Assembly: GCF_000224145.3 (NCBI RefSeq)
Contig: NW_004190468.2
Location: 1-64,000, forward strand
DNA from: Ciona intestinalis
Lineage: Eukaryota; Chordata; Ascidiacea; Phlebobranchia; Cionidae
Length of the DNA: 64,000 nucleotides
Reading direction: 5' to 3'
In this document: one piece after another, positions 12,901 to 26,104 of the stretch
How positions within the stretch are numbered: position 1 is the stretch's first letter
Layout of the letters: the number at the start of each line of letters is the position of its first letter
Made by a program: the position numbers and the translations under genes
The notes under the pieces: generated by a model
The model's input: the letters and a program-made list of their open reading frames with translations, nothing else
Databases searched by the model: none
Told to the model about the DNA's origin: nothing

Positions 12901-13391
12901 TAAAATATTTTTAAGTAGAAACCAAGTTAAACAATAGAAAAATCGATATACAACGTGTAAATTTTTATGTTTAAATTTATTCTGCATTACACAGAAAACT
13001 CAACTTATTTTAGTTCCACAACTGCAAAAAGACAACTTTCTTCTGTTGGGGTTAAAACTAATGACAATTTAGAAGTTGTGAAAGTTGAACCTGGCTGTGG
13101 AGCAGATATGTATATATTCCATCTTCCGTGTTTAATTTATTTTCAAAAGTTCTCTTTTTCTGCAGAAAAGGCGTGAGAGTTGGTTATAAGCTTGATCAAA
13201 TTAATGATCAGAAAATCTCTACCCCATACACAATGTTAGAGATAAGGAATCCCTCTTTTTTTGAATTTTCAAAACTAGAAGAAAGTGAAACGGTTTCTTT
13301 GCGGTTACATTCTGAATTTCTTGGTGATGAATCAATTGAAAATGATCAGTCATATTTGGATAGTAATGTGAAAGAGAGCTTCTCTAAATAG
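6968..13391 (+). CDS. HtrA-like serine protease with PDZ domain, 5' end not found
   Basis: Seven phase-consistent exons: 6968-7034, 10729-10840, 11208-11303, 12246-12444, 12686-12820, 12995-13109 and 13166-13391, giving about 315 residues to the stop. The catalytic triad follows HtrA/trypsin-like order: His in GSGFFFN...LIITNSHVL (exon 2), Asp in RDFAVLRI (exon 3) and Ser in GSSGGPLVN (exon 5), followed by GFAIP. The last two exons form a PDZ-like domain (VVKVEPGCGA, then VRVGYKLDQINDQKI). The first visible exon begins in phase, so at least one upstream exon with the start codon is missing from this annotation. Exon 5 has two nearby acceptors (after 12681 and after 12685), and only the second keeps the frame. 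Cys-rich insertions (GCICKTTRC) separate it from standard HTRA1-4. A TYSND1- or FAM111-type relative cannot be excluded. Confidence 0.75.
7798..7880 (-). repeat. Minisatellite arm (tctaaaatacgcgcgaacag unit)
   Basis: About three units of tctaaaatacgcgcgaacag plus gcgcgaacga. This is the reverse complement of the longer array at 8390-8527, so the two form an inverted pair about 500 bases apart inside an intron of the HtrA-like gene. Confidence 0.65.
7988..8179. mobile_element. MITE of the agatgggaca family
   Basis: Left end cagtagggtggaggaagatg, right end gatgtcccatctttccccac...cctacta. The interior contains aaacgcgatcaggatatttg, as in sister copies. Confidence 0.8.
8200..8290 (-). mobile_element. 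SINE tail fragment, reverse
   Basis: Reverse-strand SINE 3' part: gtaacttgctgtattttcgc, cgaaagtcgttataacacgg, acctcatgcaagcttacaag. Confidence 0.65.
8390..8527 (+). repeat. Minisatellite of about 30-base units
   Basis: Four to five units of the type gttggcgctgttcgcgcgta + ttttagagac, alternating with gttcgagctgttcgcgcgca. It gives an artificial repetitive reading frame on the minus strand. It pairs in inverted orientation with 7798-7880. Confidence 0.7.
9309..9361. repeat. Perfect 23-base-pair hairpin
   Basis: Arms 9309-9331 and 9339-9361 are perfect reverse complements with a 7-base loop (tatggct). The arm contains acagcttgctatgagtt. A short direct repeat (aaatacatcggaa) follows at about 9369 and 9391. 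No coding context supports a known RNA gene. Confidence 0.75.
9424..9473. other. Assembly gap (50 N)
   Basis: Exactly fifty N characters lie in a large intron of the HtrA-like gene. A round length suggests a placeholder rather than a measured gap. No exon appears to be interrupted. Confidence 0.95.
10225..10517 (+). mobile_element. Single arm of foldback repeat family
   Basis: Begins gaagaagcattcattatacc and ends ctttgatttttcgttggtat + gcccctttaa. Matching arms are found at 23404-24058, 26840-27080, 40856-41527 and 46440-46705. Confidence 0.65.
10865..11020 (+). mobile_element. Diverged SINE body and tail
   Basis: Worn similarity to the SINE: ctgctgtaacccagtggtcc, gggttgtctgaattgttaac and a run resembling the tail. 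The tRNA-like head is absent. Confidence 0.4.
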
Positions 13392-14225
13392 CTTTCTGTG
13401 GTAAAAACATTACTTGGCATCATATAAACATTATTCAATAACTGCTAAATTTATTCTGCATTCGATAAATTAAACATTTTGCGAAGTAGAGCCTATAATT
13501 ATTATTATTTAGTATAAGCATTTCACTGTGGCCTCTAAACCAAGAATTAAATACAACACCTATTTAACAATGAAGCTTCACACTATTTTGTATTTAAGAA
13601 TTTTTTACTTTATACCGGGGGTTCCCAAACTGCAGCCCGCAGGAGCAAAATAAATGGCCCTGAAAGGATTTCAAAATTACTGATTGCATACGTTCACAGA
13701 TGAACATATTACTTTTAAAAATCGTCTAAAATTGTTTTATTGATTTCTGTAATAATTGTCTTTGTTACGTCACAAAAATAGTTATGACTGTCACAGCATC
13801 AGCCAACCTGCCTCGCTTGTTACTCTGGTATAGGGGTTATATCCCGACATGATTCAACAAAAAACTTGTCTTTTACTCCGCAAGTATGTAGTTTAATCTG
13901 TTCTAAAAGCCATTTAAAAAAAGTTTTACTATCATTTTAGTAAAACTTTTTTAACAGACGTTGTGAATTTTTAAATTCGTGCTGTTAGTTAAATTGGCAA
14001 TTCATGTTGCGTTTTTTTTGTAATTCTCTTCAAACTTTAGGAAATTTGATTTGTACTCTTAGCAAGGTTGTGAAAAACTTTTTTTTTTTTCGGATATTCT
14101 GTCTTTTCTGAAGTGCTGTTATAGTTCCGTTCTTCCCCTTTTAAAATGCATTTACTTAAACATTTATTACCCCTTTTCTAATTAATTAAAAATTTCAGAT
14201 AATATAGTTAGAAATAAAACTAAAT
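13392..14225. other. Intergenic stretch with possible hAT-like end
   Basis: AT-rich spacer between the HtrA-like gene and VPS28. At 13616-13660, gggggttcccaaactgcagc and ccgcaggagc resemble the ends of hAT/Charlie-type DNA transposons (a gggtcccaaactgcggccc-like motif). No matching second end was found. A short inverted pair (aaaaaaagttttacta/tagtaaaacttttttaa) lies at about 13917-13954. Confidence 0.35.
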
Positions 14226-15414
14226 ATGTCAACTGTACGACCAGAACTCTACCAGGAAGTAAAGTTATACAGCAATGCTCGAGAAAGAGAAAAGTATGAC
14301 AACTTGGCTGAACTTTATTCAATTATAAAAACTTTACAAGCTTTGGAAAAAGCATACATCAAAGATTCTATTACAGCAAAAGAGTAAGTGTGTAAATAAA
14401 CACCTAACTAAAGCCGAACATTTCTATATTTTTTTAAACTTGTTCTTGCAGCTACACAGGAGCCTGTTCCAAAATGCTTGAGCAATACAAAGTCGCTTTC
14501 CGCCAGGTGAAAACTGAAGTCTCAACGCTGGATGAGTTTGTGAAGAGATACAAACTTGAGGATTGTCATGCAGCATTGGAAAGGATAAGGGAGGATCGAC
14601 CAATTACCATCCCTGATGATGGAGGCAACACAAGCAAATGTGTTGCTGATATTGTTTCGGTTTGTCTTTATTCATGTTCGAATCAATGTAACTTTTTTAT
14701 CCTTGTGTGGCCGGAAAACGGCAGTTGTTATAACATGAGTGTTCTGTTTCATACACCTGGTGCAGTGGTGCTAGCTCACCGAGTTTCCATGTATGATACT
14801 TTGTTAACGATATTTTGTTATATATATTGTGTTAGACAACCCATTAGTGACAATATTGAACTTTGTGCAACTGTGTTTAAGTTAAAACAAGTACTGATGG
14901 GAGTGTTTGTAATATTTTTTCAGTATAGGGTTTACAGTTTAAAAACACACATAGTTTAACAGTAAGCATTATTTAAAGTGTATATTACTTCTCTTCCTAC
15001 AGTTGTTCATCACAGTCATGGATAAGTTGCGACTTGACATCCGTGCAATGGATGAACTACATCCTGATCTTAAAGATTTATCAGAGAGTATGAGTAGGAT
15101 GACGACTCTTCCAATGAATTTTGAAGGAAGAACGAAAGTTCAAGCATGGTGAATGTGCAATGAGTTTGATACTATGAAATTTTTAATGTCCAACAGCAAA
15201 ATTTATGCAATTACTTTTATTGCTATGCACTATAAATTTCTCTCATGTTTAAGAAAATTATTTTACTTTTAAATTATTTAATCATATTTTCGATCGCAGG
15301 CTTACCACATTTGCGGGAATGGCAGCATCAGATGATCTCACAGATCCACAAGCCCGACAAATGCTGTTTGACATGGACTCTGCATACAATGCTTTCAACA
15401 GATTCCTTGCATGA
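14226..15414 (+). CDS. VPS28: VPS28, ESCRT-I subunit
   Basis: Core subunit of ESCRT-I, which sorts ubiquitylated cargo into multivesicular bodies with TSG101 and VPS37. Four exons, 14226-14383, 14452-14659, 15003-15148 and 15300-15414, join in phase to a protein of about 208 residues that starts [19 protein letters not shown] and ends NAFNRFLA. The N-terminal core domain is recognisable by [19 protein letters not shown] and ALEKAYIKD, and the region before the C-terminal four-helix domain by [14 protein letters not shown]. The C-terminal domain, which binds the ESCRT-II GLUE region in other species, contains [19 protein letters not shown] and [16 protein letters not shown]. Length is close to human VPS28 (221). 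A SINE tail sits in intron 2. AATAAA lies near 15554. Confidence 0.97.
14703..14800 (-). mobile_element. SINE tail fragment in VPS28 intron 2
   Basis: Reverse-strand SINE 3' part: tgtgtggccggaaaacggca, gttataacatgagtgttctg, and a tcatacacctggtgca stretch. Confidence 0.65.
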
Positions 15415-16404
15415 CCTTATTAACTATTAATTTTATATTACTTCTTACCATCACTATTTCTTGATATATATGTGATATTTGTATTGTACAAAGTTCGCTT
15501 TATTCACTTTATATTAACATAAAACAATAGATTTTTGATTTCATTATTCGTGCAATAAATGTCACGTATATACATGGTGTTCATGCGCGCTGATTTTATA
15601 AAAATATGGGATATTGTGGAGTGGGCGTTAACTATAACGTCATATACATAATTAAAAACGTGCAGCGCATACTTTTTTCGGTAGGAATCAGCAACACAAA
15701 CTTGGCACTGCCTTTCTTACAGTTGCGTTTAAAATAAATGTAATTTACCTGTTAAACTGTGCAACAGTCGGTAATAATCAGCCGAAGTATTTTCCAGAAA
15801 TAGCACTGCTTTATATTTACGATGTTTTCCTCAGCTATGCTTGTCTGTTTATTACGAAATAGTAAGGACTCACCACTTTATCATTGGGATTGTTTGACCT
15901 GGCACTTAATAAGGATCTAACATCAATTCACACAAAGATTATTTGCTTTTTAATAGTGATTGTCCCCTTGGTTATATAGCCCGCATGTGGATTAAAAAAC
16001 AGGTTTGGCGTTTGCCCTTTACTAATCCGATCATGTAATAAAGTATTACTACGTTTGCAATCAATACTTGGTAAACATAACCTGATGCTCTCCTCTTTCA
16101 GTGAATAGAATTAAGATCGGTGCGCATAATATTGTTGGTTGGATGGGTACAACAACTTTTCTCGATTTTCTTTTATTACTATTGTACTGCGTCTAAACGT
16201 CCTCTGAGAACCATGTACTCTTATTGGATAATTAGCCCAGCGGGATACAATCTCTGATTGATCAAAATTGTGAAAAAAGTCTTCACAGTTTATTAATAAT
16301 AAGATCACAAAACACACTACATGAGTTCAACACGTGGCAGTAATCAGATAAAAAAAAATCAATGTAAATCTGAGATAAAAGTTAGGAATCTGAAATAAAG
16401 TGAT
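15415..16404. other. Convergent 3' spacer between VPS28 and geminin
   Basis: Holds the VPS28 3' UTR with AATAAA near 15554 and the geminin 3' UTR on the other strand (a reverse-strand signal may lie near 16395). The rest is AT-rich with no recognisable gene or repeat. Confidence 0.5.
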
Positions 16405-17852
16405 TTATTCTGCATCTTCTGGTTTGTTTTCCTTATCACTGTCATGGTCACTTGATTGTACTGCATCAGGTGCACCATTGCCTTTTTCTTCATCAATTGG
16501 TTGAGGTTGATTCAGAGAAGAGAGGTCTTTAGTTGTTTCTTCTGCACATATTTTATATAAGCAATAAGCTTACAACATAAAATAAAAACCTAGCTCTTGC
16601 ACAAAACAATACAAAAACTATGTTAACATTCATTTATTTAACTATGAGTTTTTAAAGCAACTTGGAAGTTGGGACAAACCCTGTTCTGATGCGGCATCTG
16701 CTTGGGACAAGTCATCTTCTGATCCTGTTTCATCCAAACAACCTTTACCAATTTGTTCAATGACTGATGCTAGATACTGAGCATGGGAGGCAGTCTCTTC
16801 TAATCGCTCGATCTCAGATTTCATTTCTTCAATAATTTCATCTTTTTTTACAATTTCATCCGCCAACTGTAAAGAAAAATTCAGTGGACATTAAAAACTA
16901 AAAAAAAATAAATATACATTTCAGATTTCATCTTATGGTGATTATAATATTCAATAGTTATCATTTTAGATTATGTTACATTCAATCAACTGAACACCAA
17001 ACCTCTTTATTTTCTTCTAGTGCTTCATGCAACCCTTTCCTTCGCTCCTCGGCTAAGAGTTCCCAATATTTTTCACTGGGTTGATCACTGCAGACCAATT
17101 CTTCAGCTTCACTCCTTGTCTGAGTGGTTGCATTCTACAAAAATATTATCAAATAATGTATTTCAGGTTAAAATAGTTGGATTTTTACAAATCAAAAAAA
17201 ATACAACTTTACAATCTGGCAATTATTGCCTACTTCTCCAATATTTCGTAACATTTCAACCAATAAATTTAACAAAATTTTAAAAGTTACTGTTTAAAAA
17301 GGCTAAAATAGGAAGTACAAACCTTTTTTGGAGTTTTCTTAGCTTCTTTAAAAATTTGAATCTTTTCAGATTTAGTACATGACACACGTGGAATATCAGA
17401 AAAGAAATTTTTTATTGATTTGTTCTTTGGATTTATTGAACTGTTAAAATAAATTAGTAAGGCATCAGATATTTAAATGGTGATGAAACAAGACTGAACA
17501 GTTCGCAGAGATGAACCAAGAAAGTGGCTTTGTCATAGTTAGTTACATTAACTTATTGTAAATAAATAAAGTAATATTTTCATACTTTTTCACATTTGTC
17601 AGGCCTTGTTTCAATCCTGTGGAATTTACAACGTTTGTATTTGTTTGAAGATGACGTCGTTTGGTCGTGGAAGGTAATTGTGATTCTTCAGTGACGTCAT
17701 CTAACCGTCGCTAAATAAAACAAATGTAGATTATTTAACAACCATTACCTTTAAGCGTCTGAATTATTTTAACCAACCTTTCTACTTGGTGATCTGTTGT
17801 CATTCTCCTTCCATTGTGCATTTATATTTTGAAGAATATTTTTCGTGGCCAT
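16405..17852 (-). CDS. GMNN: Geminin, CDT1-binding replication licensing inhibitor
   Basis: Geminin binds CDT1 and blocks MCM loading in S/G2; it also affects cell-fate regulators. Six exons on the minus strand (17852-17778, 17710-17586, 17440-17323, 17134-17003, 16866-16680, 16541-16405) join in phase to about 257 residues. The conserved core is SEKYWELLAEERRKGLHEAL followed by the heptad coiled coil EENKELADEIVKKDEIIEEM and ASHAQYLASVIEQI, which matches the vertebrate dimerisation and CDT1-binding region. Exon 2 encodes RRHLQTNTN, which fits an RxxLxxxxN destruction box, and the acidic tail has a KEN box (SDKENKPEDAE-stop). The last junction uses a GTTTGT donor; reading through it instead would give a short alternative tail ending FKNS. 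The start ATGGCCACG is in good context. Confidence 0.93.
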
Positions 17853-18439
17853 TTAGTAGTTAAAAAATATGCAAATTACTATTATAACTGCCGTATACTG
17901 GTATATCTAAAACAACGTAATATATAAAGAATAACGATGTACCGTTTTACATTTCACGGTCAAAAAGACAAAAACAAACATTGAAAAGCTAAGAATAGTG
18001 ACAACCGCCAACATTTCGTAACACCCGCGTATTTACTTCACCTTTGACCTCTTGTAAACAGTTTTCTTCTCCCCTATTATTACTTACCTGCAAAACAATT
18101 TCGGGATATGTCGAAAGAAGCCCATTGAGAAAACATATAAAGTTAACCGTTTGTAATTATTTATGCAGCTTCATATAAACTTCAACGGCATTTTAGATTT
18201 GGATATTTTACATTTTAATACGCGTATGTTGTCATCTGCGATATTTAGGTTATGTGATCATTAATATATAGCACACTTCAATCTGCATGTCACTCAGTTC
18301 TGTACATATTTTAATTTTTCATTGATTCGAGTATGTTGATGTATCTCTTCTCTAATTATGCAATTCTCTTATAAAATTTTATTTACATACTCCTTTTCTT
18401 TTTTTATCTTATTCTTCCTATCCCTTTAACAGATTTACT
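17853..18439. other. Upstream region of geminin
   Basis: AT-rich 5' flank of geminin. No plus-strand gene, TATA box or clear regulatory motif was recognised. Confidence 0.4.
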
Positions 18440-19168
18440 ACCCCAAGTACCTTAAAATTGCAGGTTTTTAACCAACACCAGGAAGAACCTTTCTTTACTA
18501 ACCTGAGCTCCAGGCTTCATAAAGATTGATCTACAGCAACGATGGTCATGATTCAAGCAACAACTCGCAACTAACCCGACATTAAACTTGCTGCCCACTA
18601 TTCTTATTTATTTTATTTTTTTATCCCAAGTTCTTTAAACTGTGATGTGTATTAGTGTAATGCACTCGTTCTAAATCTTACATAAGTGTGCACATGAAAC
18701 TGCTTACTGTTAACTTTGGTGGAATTTCTTTTCGGGGGTTTTGTTTTTCCATCATGCTCCAATCTTTGGATCAATCTCCTTTAAGGCCGACTCCCCCCAT
18801 TGTGCGGGTTGTGTCCTTACGCACACTTTTCTTCCAATTAGAACCTTAATATGTTTAATTAAATGTTCTTAACAAATTGTTTACATTGTATCGTATTTAG
18901 GGTGTAACGGTCACACCTTTTATTCAAAACAATATCTCTTTCTTTTTTATCAATAAGCGTGTTTTGACAACTGTTGTTTTACCGTTACTACCTGTCTTTT
19001 CGCTTTTATCAACTCTCTTGTTCTTAGTTATCGTGACCGAAGAGACGAAATAAATTTCATTCATTCATTCATTCATTCATTCATTCATTCATTCATTCAT
19101 TCATTCATTCATTCATTCATTCATTCATTCATTCATTCATTCATTCATTCATTCATTCATTCATTCAT
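18440..19168 (+). mobile_element. 3' end of a non-LTR retrotransposon (LINE) with ATTC tail
   Basis: A 3' UTR-like block, richer in C and T than its surroundings, ends gaccgaagagacgaaataaa followed by ttcattcattc and about 28 ATTC units (19057-19168). Closing with a tandem tetranucleotide instead of poly(A) is a known habit of several LINE clades. No reverse-transcriptase coding sequence is present, so this is a 5'-truncated copy. The left boundary is approximate. Confidence 0.55.
19057..19168 (+). repeat. (ATTC)n microsatellite
   Basis: About 28 nearly perfect ATTC units, directly joined to the LINE tail. Confidence 0.95.
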
Positions 19169-19282
19169 CATGGTACACTATTTGTAAATACATAAAAAAA
19201 GGAAAAATTTAAATTTTATCATATTGGTTAATATCGACACTTTTTACGCACGTTAGTGGCTATATAGATCAGGGTTCTAGGC

Positions 19283-19560
19283 TATATCCCCCCGGCTATT
19301 TCCCCCTGTGCCTATTTCCTCCGTCTCTCGTCACTATTCCCAAATATTCTGGAGTAAACAAATGTTTTGAAGTAAACAAATATTTTAGAGTAAACTAATA
19401 TTTTGGAGTAAACATGTTTTAGAGTAAACAGTAGAAAAAAGCCCTAAAGGAGTACTCACGGGGGAGGGGAATATCCGGGGGAATAAGCCGGGGGGAGAAT
19501 AAGCCGGGGGGAGAATAAGCCGGGGGGAGAATAAGCCGGGGGGAGAATAAGCCGGTGGGG
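19283..19560. mobile_element. Short element with G-rich inverted ends and two internal minisatellites
   Basis: The left end holds ccccccggctatttccccc (19288-19306), and the right end is a 16-base array (agaataagccgggggg, about five units, 19481-19555) whose reverse complement nearly equals the left end. Between them lies a second tandem array (ttttggagtaaacaaat-like, about 19350-19430). No coding capacity. Confidence 0.5.
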
Positions 19561-19569
19561 AATATGATA

Positions 19570-19945
19570 TATATTTATACCGGTCGCTATTCCGCATGTG
19601 CAGTAACTTTTTTTAGCATTTAAGTCTTGGTGTTTTGCTGTTTGAAAAAACTGTTAGTAAATTAAGTAAAATATGCTTCTTAAACAAATATTGAATAAAT
19701 TTGCTAATAGTACTTGCTTATTCTATAGGCTACAAATAACATCTACTTAACTCAGTTCCACTGAGTCACTGACTTTAAATCGAAAACTGAAGTTTCGTTC
19801 TGTAGTGTAAACGTCGTGTATGGAACGTTTTTAAATGAGGGTCGTATTAAATTTGAATTATTATATTTGTTCCGACCTACTACGCATGCGCAATAGCGAC
19901 CGGTACATATTCAACGGTCGGAACAAATATATCACGACACAGGCG
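19570..19945. repeat. Palindrome-core repeat, longer copy
   Basis: Starts taccggtcgctattccgcat and ends with catgcgcaatagcgaccggt, then ttcaacggtcggaacaaata and tatcacgacac. The interior matches 5870-5960 (gtaaacgtcgtgta and agggtcgtattaaa). The accggtcgct/agcgaccggt ends are inverted repeats, which suggests a MITE. Confidence 0.55.
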
Positions 19946-20487
19946 TAACAGAAAGTGGTACATGGCTTAAAGATCGAAGCCCTTTCGCCCAGTCATATTT
20001 TAGTACAAGAAAAACTGGTAACACGCGAGCTAAACGAACTACACTTCATGGCGCAATTACAGACGAGTACCTGCTGTGATAAAAGTTTACGTAACTTTTC
20101 TGCAACAAGACGATTTAATTTAAAGCAAAAAATGTACATGGCGGTAATTTCGTGGAGTGAATTAAACGGCCGCATTATCTAAAACACGCATACAGCAGTG
20201 GGATAAATAAAGAACCGGAAATAATAATCTCTATACTTGTTATCAGTGCCAGCGAATCGGCAGCCATTCGCAGGTAAATGTAAGTGTCTCATTACTTTTA
20301 AATGGTTATATGTAAACAAATTAAAACGCAAAAAAATTTTGCCCTATTGTTAACAGTTGACGATGATTACAAGCGCTATTGAGATTTCATATGTCTTCAA
20401 ACACACAAGTTAAACCAGAATTATTACAAACATTCACACAACGTTATGTAATCATTGCTAATTAGCGCATTATCACAAAGAGTTGTT
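19946..20487. other. Spacer before the tektin-2 3' end
   Basis: No gene, RNA or repeat could be supported. A reverse-strand polyadenylation signal for tektin-2 was not obvious. Confidence 0.4.
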
Positions 20488-23197
<2,710 letters not shown>

Positions 23198-24411
23198 GCT
23201 AGATTTTATAAATCTTACAAACTGCAACCAAATCTGTATAAACTATGTGCTTTACTAGTAGAAGCTTAGAACTCAACAAAGATTTTTGTTGCAAATTCAC
23301 CAAGCCATGGTTGCTAGGGAGTGTTTGTGTTCACATGACAACAATCGGATTTGGCCACTTGCGTCGCTGCAACTTCCGATTGGGGCGCAATTAAAATGAG
23401 AGGAGAGATAGATTTGGTATAATGAATGCTTCTTCTTCAAGAATATATAAAATAAAAGGAAAAAAAATATATACTTTATTATGCTTAATTTTTCGATTGA
23501 ATCTAGGTACATACCAAATTATGCTGACTCAGCATATTTTCAAACTAATGTTAAACACAAAAAACTGACGTTTTTATAAAAAAAATTGTTACAGTAGGTA
23601 CTAATCAGAGTCCGTATGACTCTGGAACTAATAAGACATAATAGACATTTCAATATGAAAAAGGGCTAAAAATTAACTAATAACGAAAAAAAAGCTGAGT
23701 CAGCATATTATGTTCAATCGAAAGTTAAAACATAATAAAGTCTATGTTTTACAATTTTTTTTATATAGTTTTGAAGAAGACGCATTCATTATACCAAATC
23801 AGAAATATAATTTAAACTTTCTTTAATAGTTTGAAAACTAGAAACGATCAAAGTTGAGTGTTTTTGTTTCTCATGGGAAATCCCATGCATTGCGCCACGG
23901 CATTTTTTTTACTCTGGCGGGCGAGTTTGCTGTTTTAAAACTCATTTTTTTAAAAAGCTGTTTTGTATTTTAAAACTTGGGTGGTAACTTTAAGTCATAT
24001 TTGAGCATATCTATCAATACAACAATTTTGATTTTTCGTTGGTACGCCCCTTTAATAGAGGTAAAAAAAATAATTTACAGATGGGAAGTTGACTTTGTTA
24101 AATGGTCTAATATATCATTCTGGTAGCTCTTGCAAAGATTATAAAACTACTTCATTTTAAAATTAATTCAATTCGTTAAGTTGTTTAATGCCACGAGAGC
24201 ACGGGAAGTGTTAACCTGATTATTAAGCATCTAATGCATCATATTTCTCAGTCTATGTTTTTTACTTTTTGTCATTGGAAATATTAGTTGCTGCGCCACT
24301 TATATTCAAATAATAATTTAACATTCTTCATATTAATTATTTTATTATCATCCCATCAAACAGCAGGTCAGGTGTTTTATTTACGATAGTTAGACTTTGT
24401 TCAAACTAAAG
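23198..24411. other. Divergent spacer between tektin-2 and the SYCE2-like gene
   Basis: About 1.2 kb between two divergent start codons, largely filled by a foldback element (23404-24058). The remaining roughly 200 bases next to tektin-2 and 350 bases next to the small gene would hold the promoters. No clear motif was recognised. Confidence 0.45.
23404..24058. mobile_element. Foldback element with truncated left arm
   Basis: The left part (tttggtataatgaatgcttc reversed, up to atgctgactcagcatatttt at 23522) is inverted relative to the right part, which starts at gctgagtcagcatattatg near 23693 and runs to ttttcgttggtacgcccctt. Same family as 40856-41527, where both arms are long. Confidence 0.65.
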
Positions 24412-25600
24412 ATGGAAATTCAAGGAAACACGCAGACTGATGTATGTTGTTTTTACAATAATTCTAAATAGGAATATATAATAATTCTGATATGTTTGCA
24501 GGTAGCTCCTGACTTTACACGTCATCATGCTGGGGGTGATACACCTGCTAGTTATAATTCATGTGCTGGTAAGAAAAATCAGCTACTTAGAAATAGCATT
24601 GTTTAAAAACTTAAATTATAATTTTTATCAATTTTCAGTGGGCCACGTAGTAGCTTTGTTGATCTGATGCTAATGGTGGCAAACTTTATTTACTGTAGTG
24701 CAACTAACGAACTTTGTGATTATACGGTTATCCGATCCCATTCTTAACAAAATTGTAATATTCTTGCCCTATCGTTATAGCGAAGCGTTCTTGTGTTATT
24801 AATTGTGCTTTTTATAAATTTCAAATACATATTCATCTTTCCTCAATAGAAACAAGTGAGGTAGTGATGAACTTAATACAACCAGTGATGCAAGATCTTG
24901 AAGAGAAGCGAGAAGCAGATAGACATATGCTTGAAGAATATCGGAATCGAATGCAAAATCTGGTATTTTTAATTCACAATATTTTAGTATTCATAAATCA
25001 ATAACATATAAAATTGTGATTAGTGTTTTGTACTTTGTTTTTCAGCTTGACTTGACGTGCCACCAAATAGAGAAACGCTTGATTCATCAACATGAACATA
25101 CAAATAAAGAGATTGAAGTCAAGGTTTGAATGGTTTCTATCTGTCTTTTTTCAGTGTACTAAAGATGGCTGTACACAGTATCCGGCATGCAGTTTTGCTG
25201 GCGAAGTCGTATGCAAACCCATTACCGAGTTCCGCATGTTGCAGCGCAATCCGGACAAAACAGACAAAACGAACGAATTCTGGATACTGTGTACAGCCAC
25301 CTTGATCCAGTTTAAAGAAATCTAAAATTTTCTAGTCTATTAAAAATTGCTTGTGAATTGCCGGTAACTACTTTCTACTACCCATGTTGTTTATAAGTAA
25401 AACCCTAAACAATAATTAGACTGTATTTACCAATTTGCCATTTTTATTAAATACAACAGTGTAAATAACTAACAGGGATGTTTTTACAATTTCAGATGCA
25501 ATATCTAAATGAAGTACTTGTACGTGTTGTCAATTTAGAATGTGAGCTGTCTAACTTCAAAAATGCAGTTGCTTCACTGTTTGATGATTTGAACCATTAA
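24412..25600 (+). CDS. Small coiled-coil protein resembling SYCE2
   Basis: Five small exons (24412-24441, 24502-24568, 24850-24962, 25046-25123, 25496-25600) with clean splice sites and matching phases give a 130-residue protein. The first 30 or so residues are polar; the rest is a continuous helix: VMQDLEEKREADRHMLEEYR, then QIEKRLIHQHEHTNKEIEVK, then VNLECELSNFKNAVASLFDD and LNH-stop. Placed against human SYCE2 (synaptonemal complex central element protein 2) from memory, the helix aligns without gaps over about 80 residues and shares the spaced pattern E-K-R-(I/L), K-(L/M)-Q, LE-x-EL and V-x-x-(V/L)-x-x-DL. SYCE2 with TEX12 builds the central-element fibres in meiosis. Helices align easily by chance, so the orthology is a proposal. 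A MITE lies in intron 4. Confidence 0.6.
25160..25305. mobile_element. Short MITE with perfect 18-base terminal inverted repeats
   Basis: TIRs tggctgtacacagtatcc (25166-25183) and ggatactgtgtacagcca (25282-25299) are perfect reverse complements, extending imperfectly outward (aaaga / accttg). The interior of about 98 bases has no coding capacity. It sits in intron 4 of the SYCE2-like gene and creates a false reading frame. Confidence 0.75.
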
Positions 25601-26104
25601 ACTATGCAAAATTGTTTCGCCTCCTGTCCAGCACTGCCTGCTGTAGATATTTTATGGTGTTATTTTTTTACATAGCACAATACTTCGACTTTACAGTTAA
25701 AAGTATAACTTTAATACACCACATATAGGTTGCTGTTTTAATTTTAGATGTTTTTATTTGTTTTTGCTTACCTTAATTTTTCTGTTTTTATTTATGTTCA
25801 AGTGTTTCAATGTAAACTGTGAATTTTGTTCTATTTTGTAATACATTCTTGCAGTTAATTATTTAGAACTTTGTGATTTATTGCAGAAAAATGTTCAACC
25901 TCAAGCACATTGCACTACATTGTCTAAATTTTGTGTGGTTGTATTTAATGGTTTACCCTCAACCAGCAAAAAAGTTACGATATTCATGTTTTAACAAAGT
26001 TTTACAAGTGACAAACAATCAAGTAACAGATTTTCTAATTAAACCAACCCAAGGAGTTCGATTCCATACGAGTGTGCAGAAACTAGGAACATAGATATCA
26101 GTCA

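Noticed and set aside
19057-19168. CRISPR-like or regulatory array
   Set aside because: Simple ATTC microsatellite attached to a LINE 3' end.
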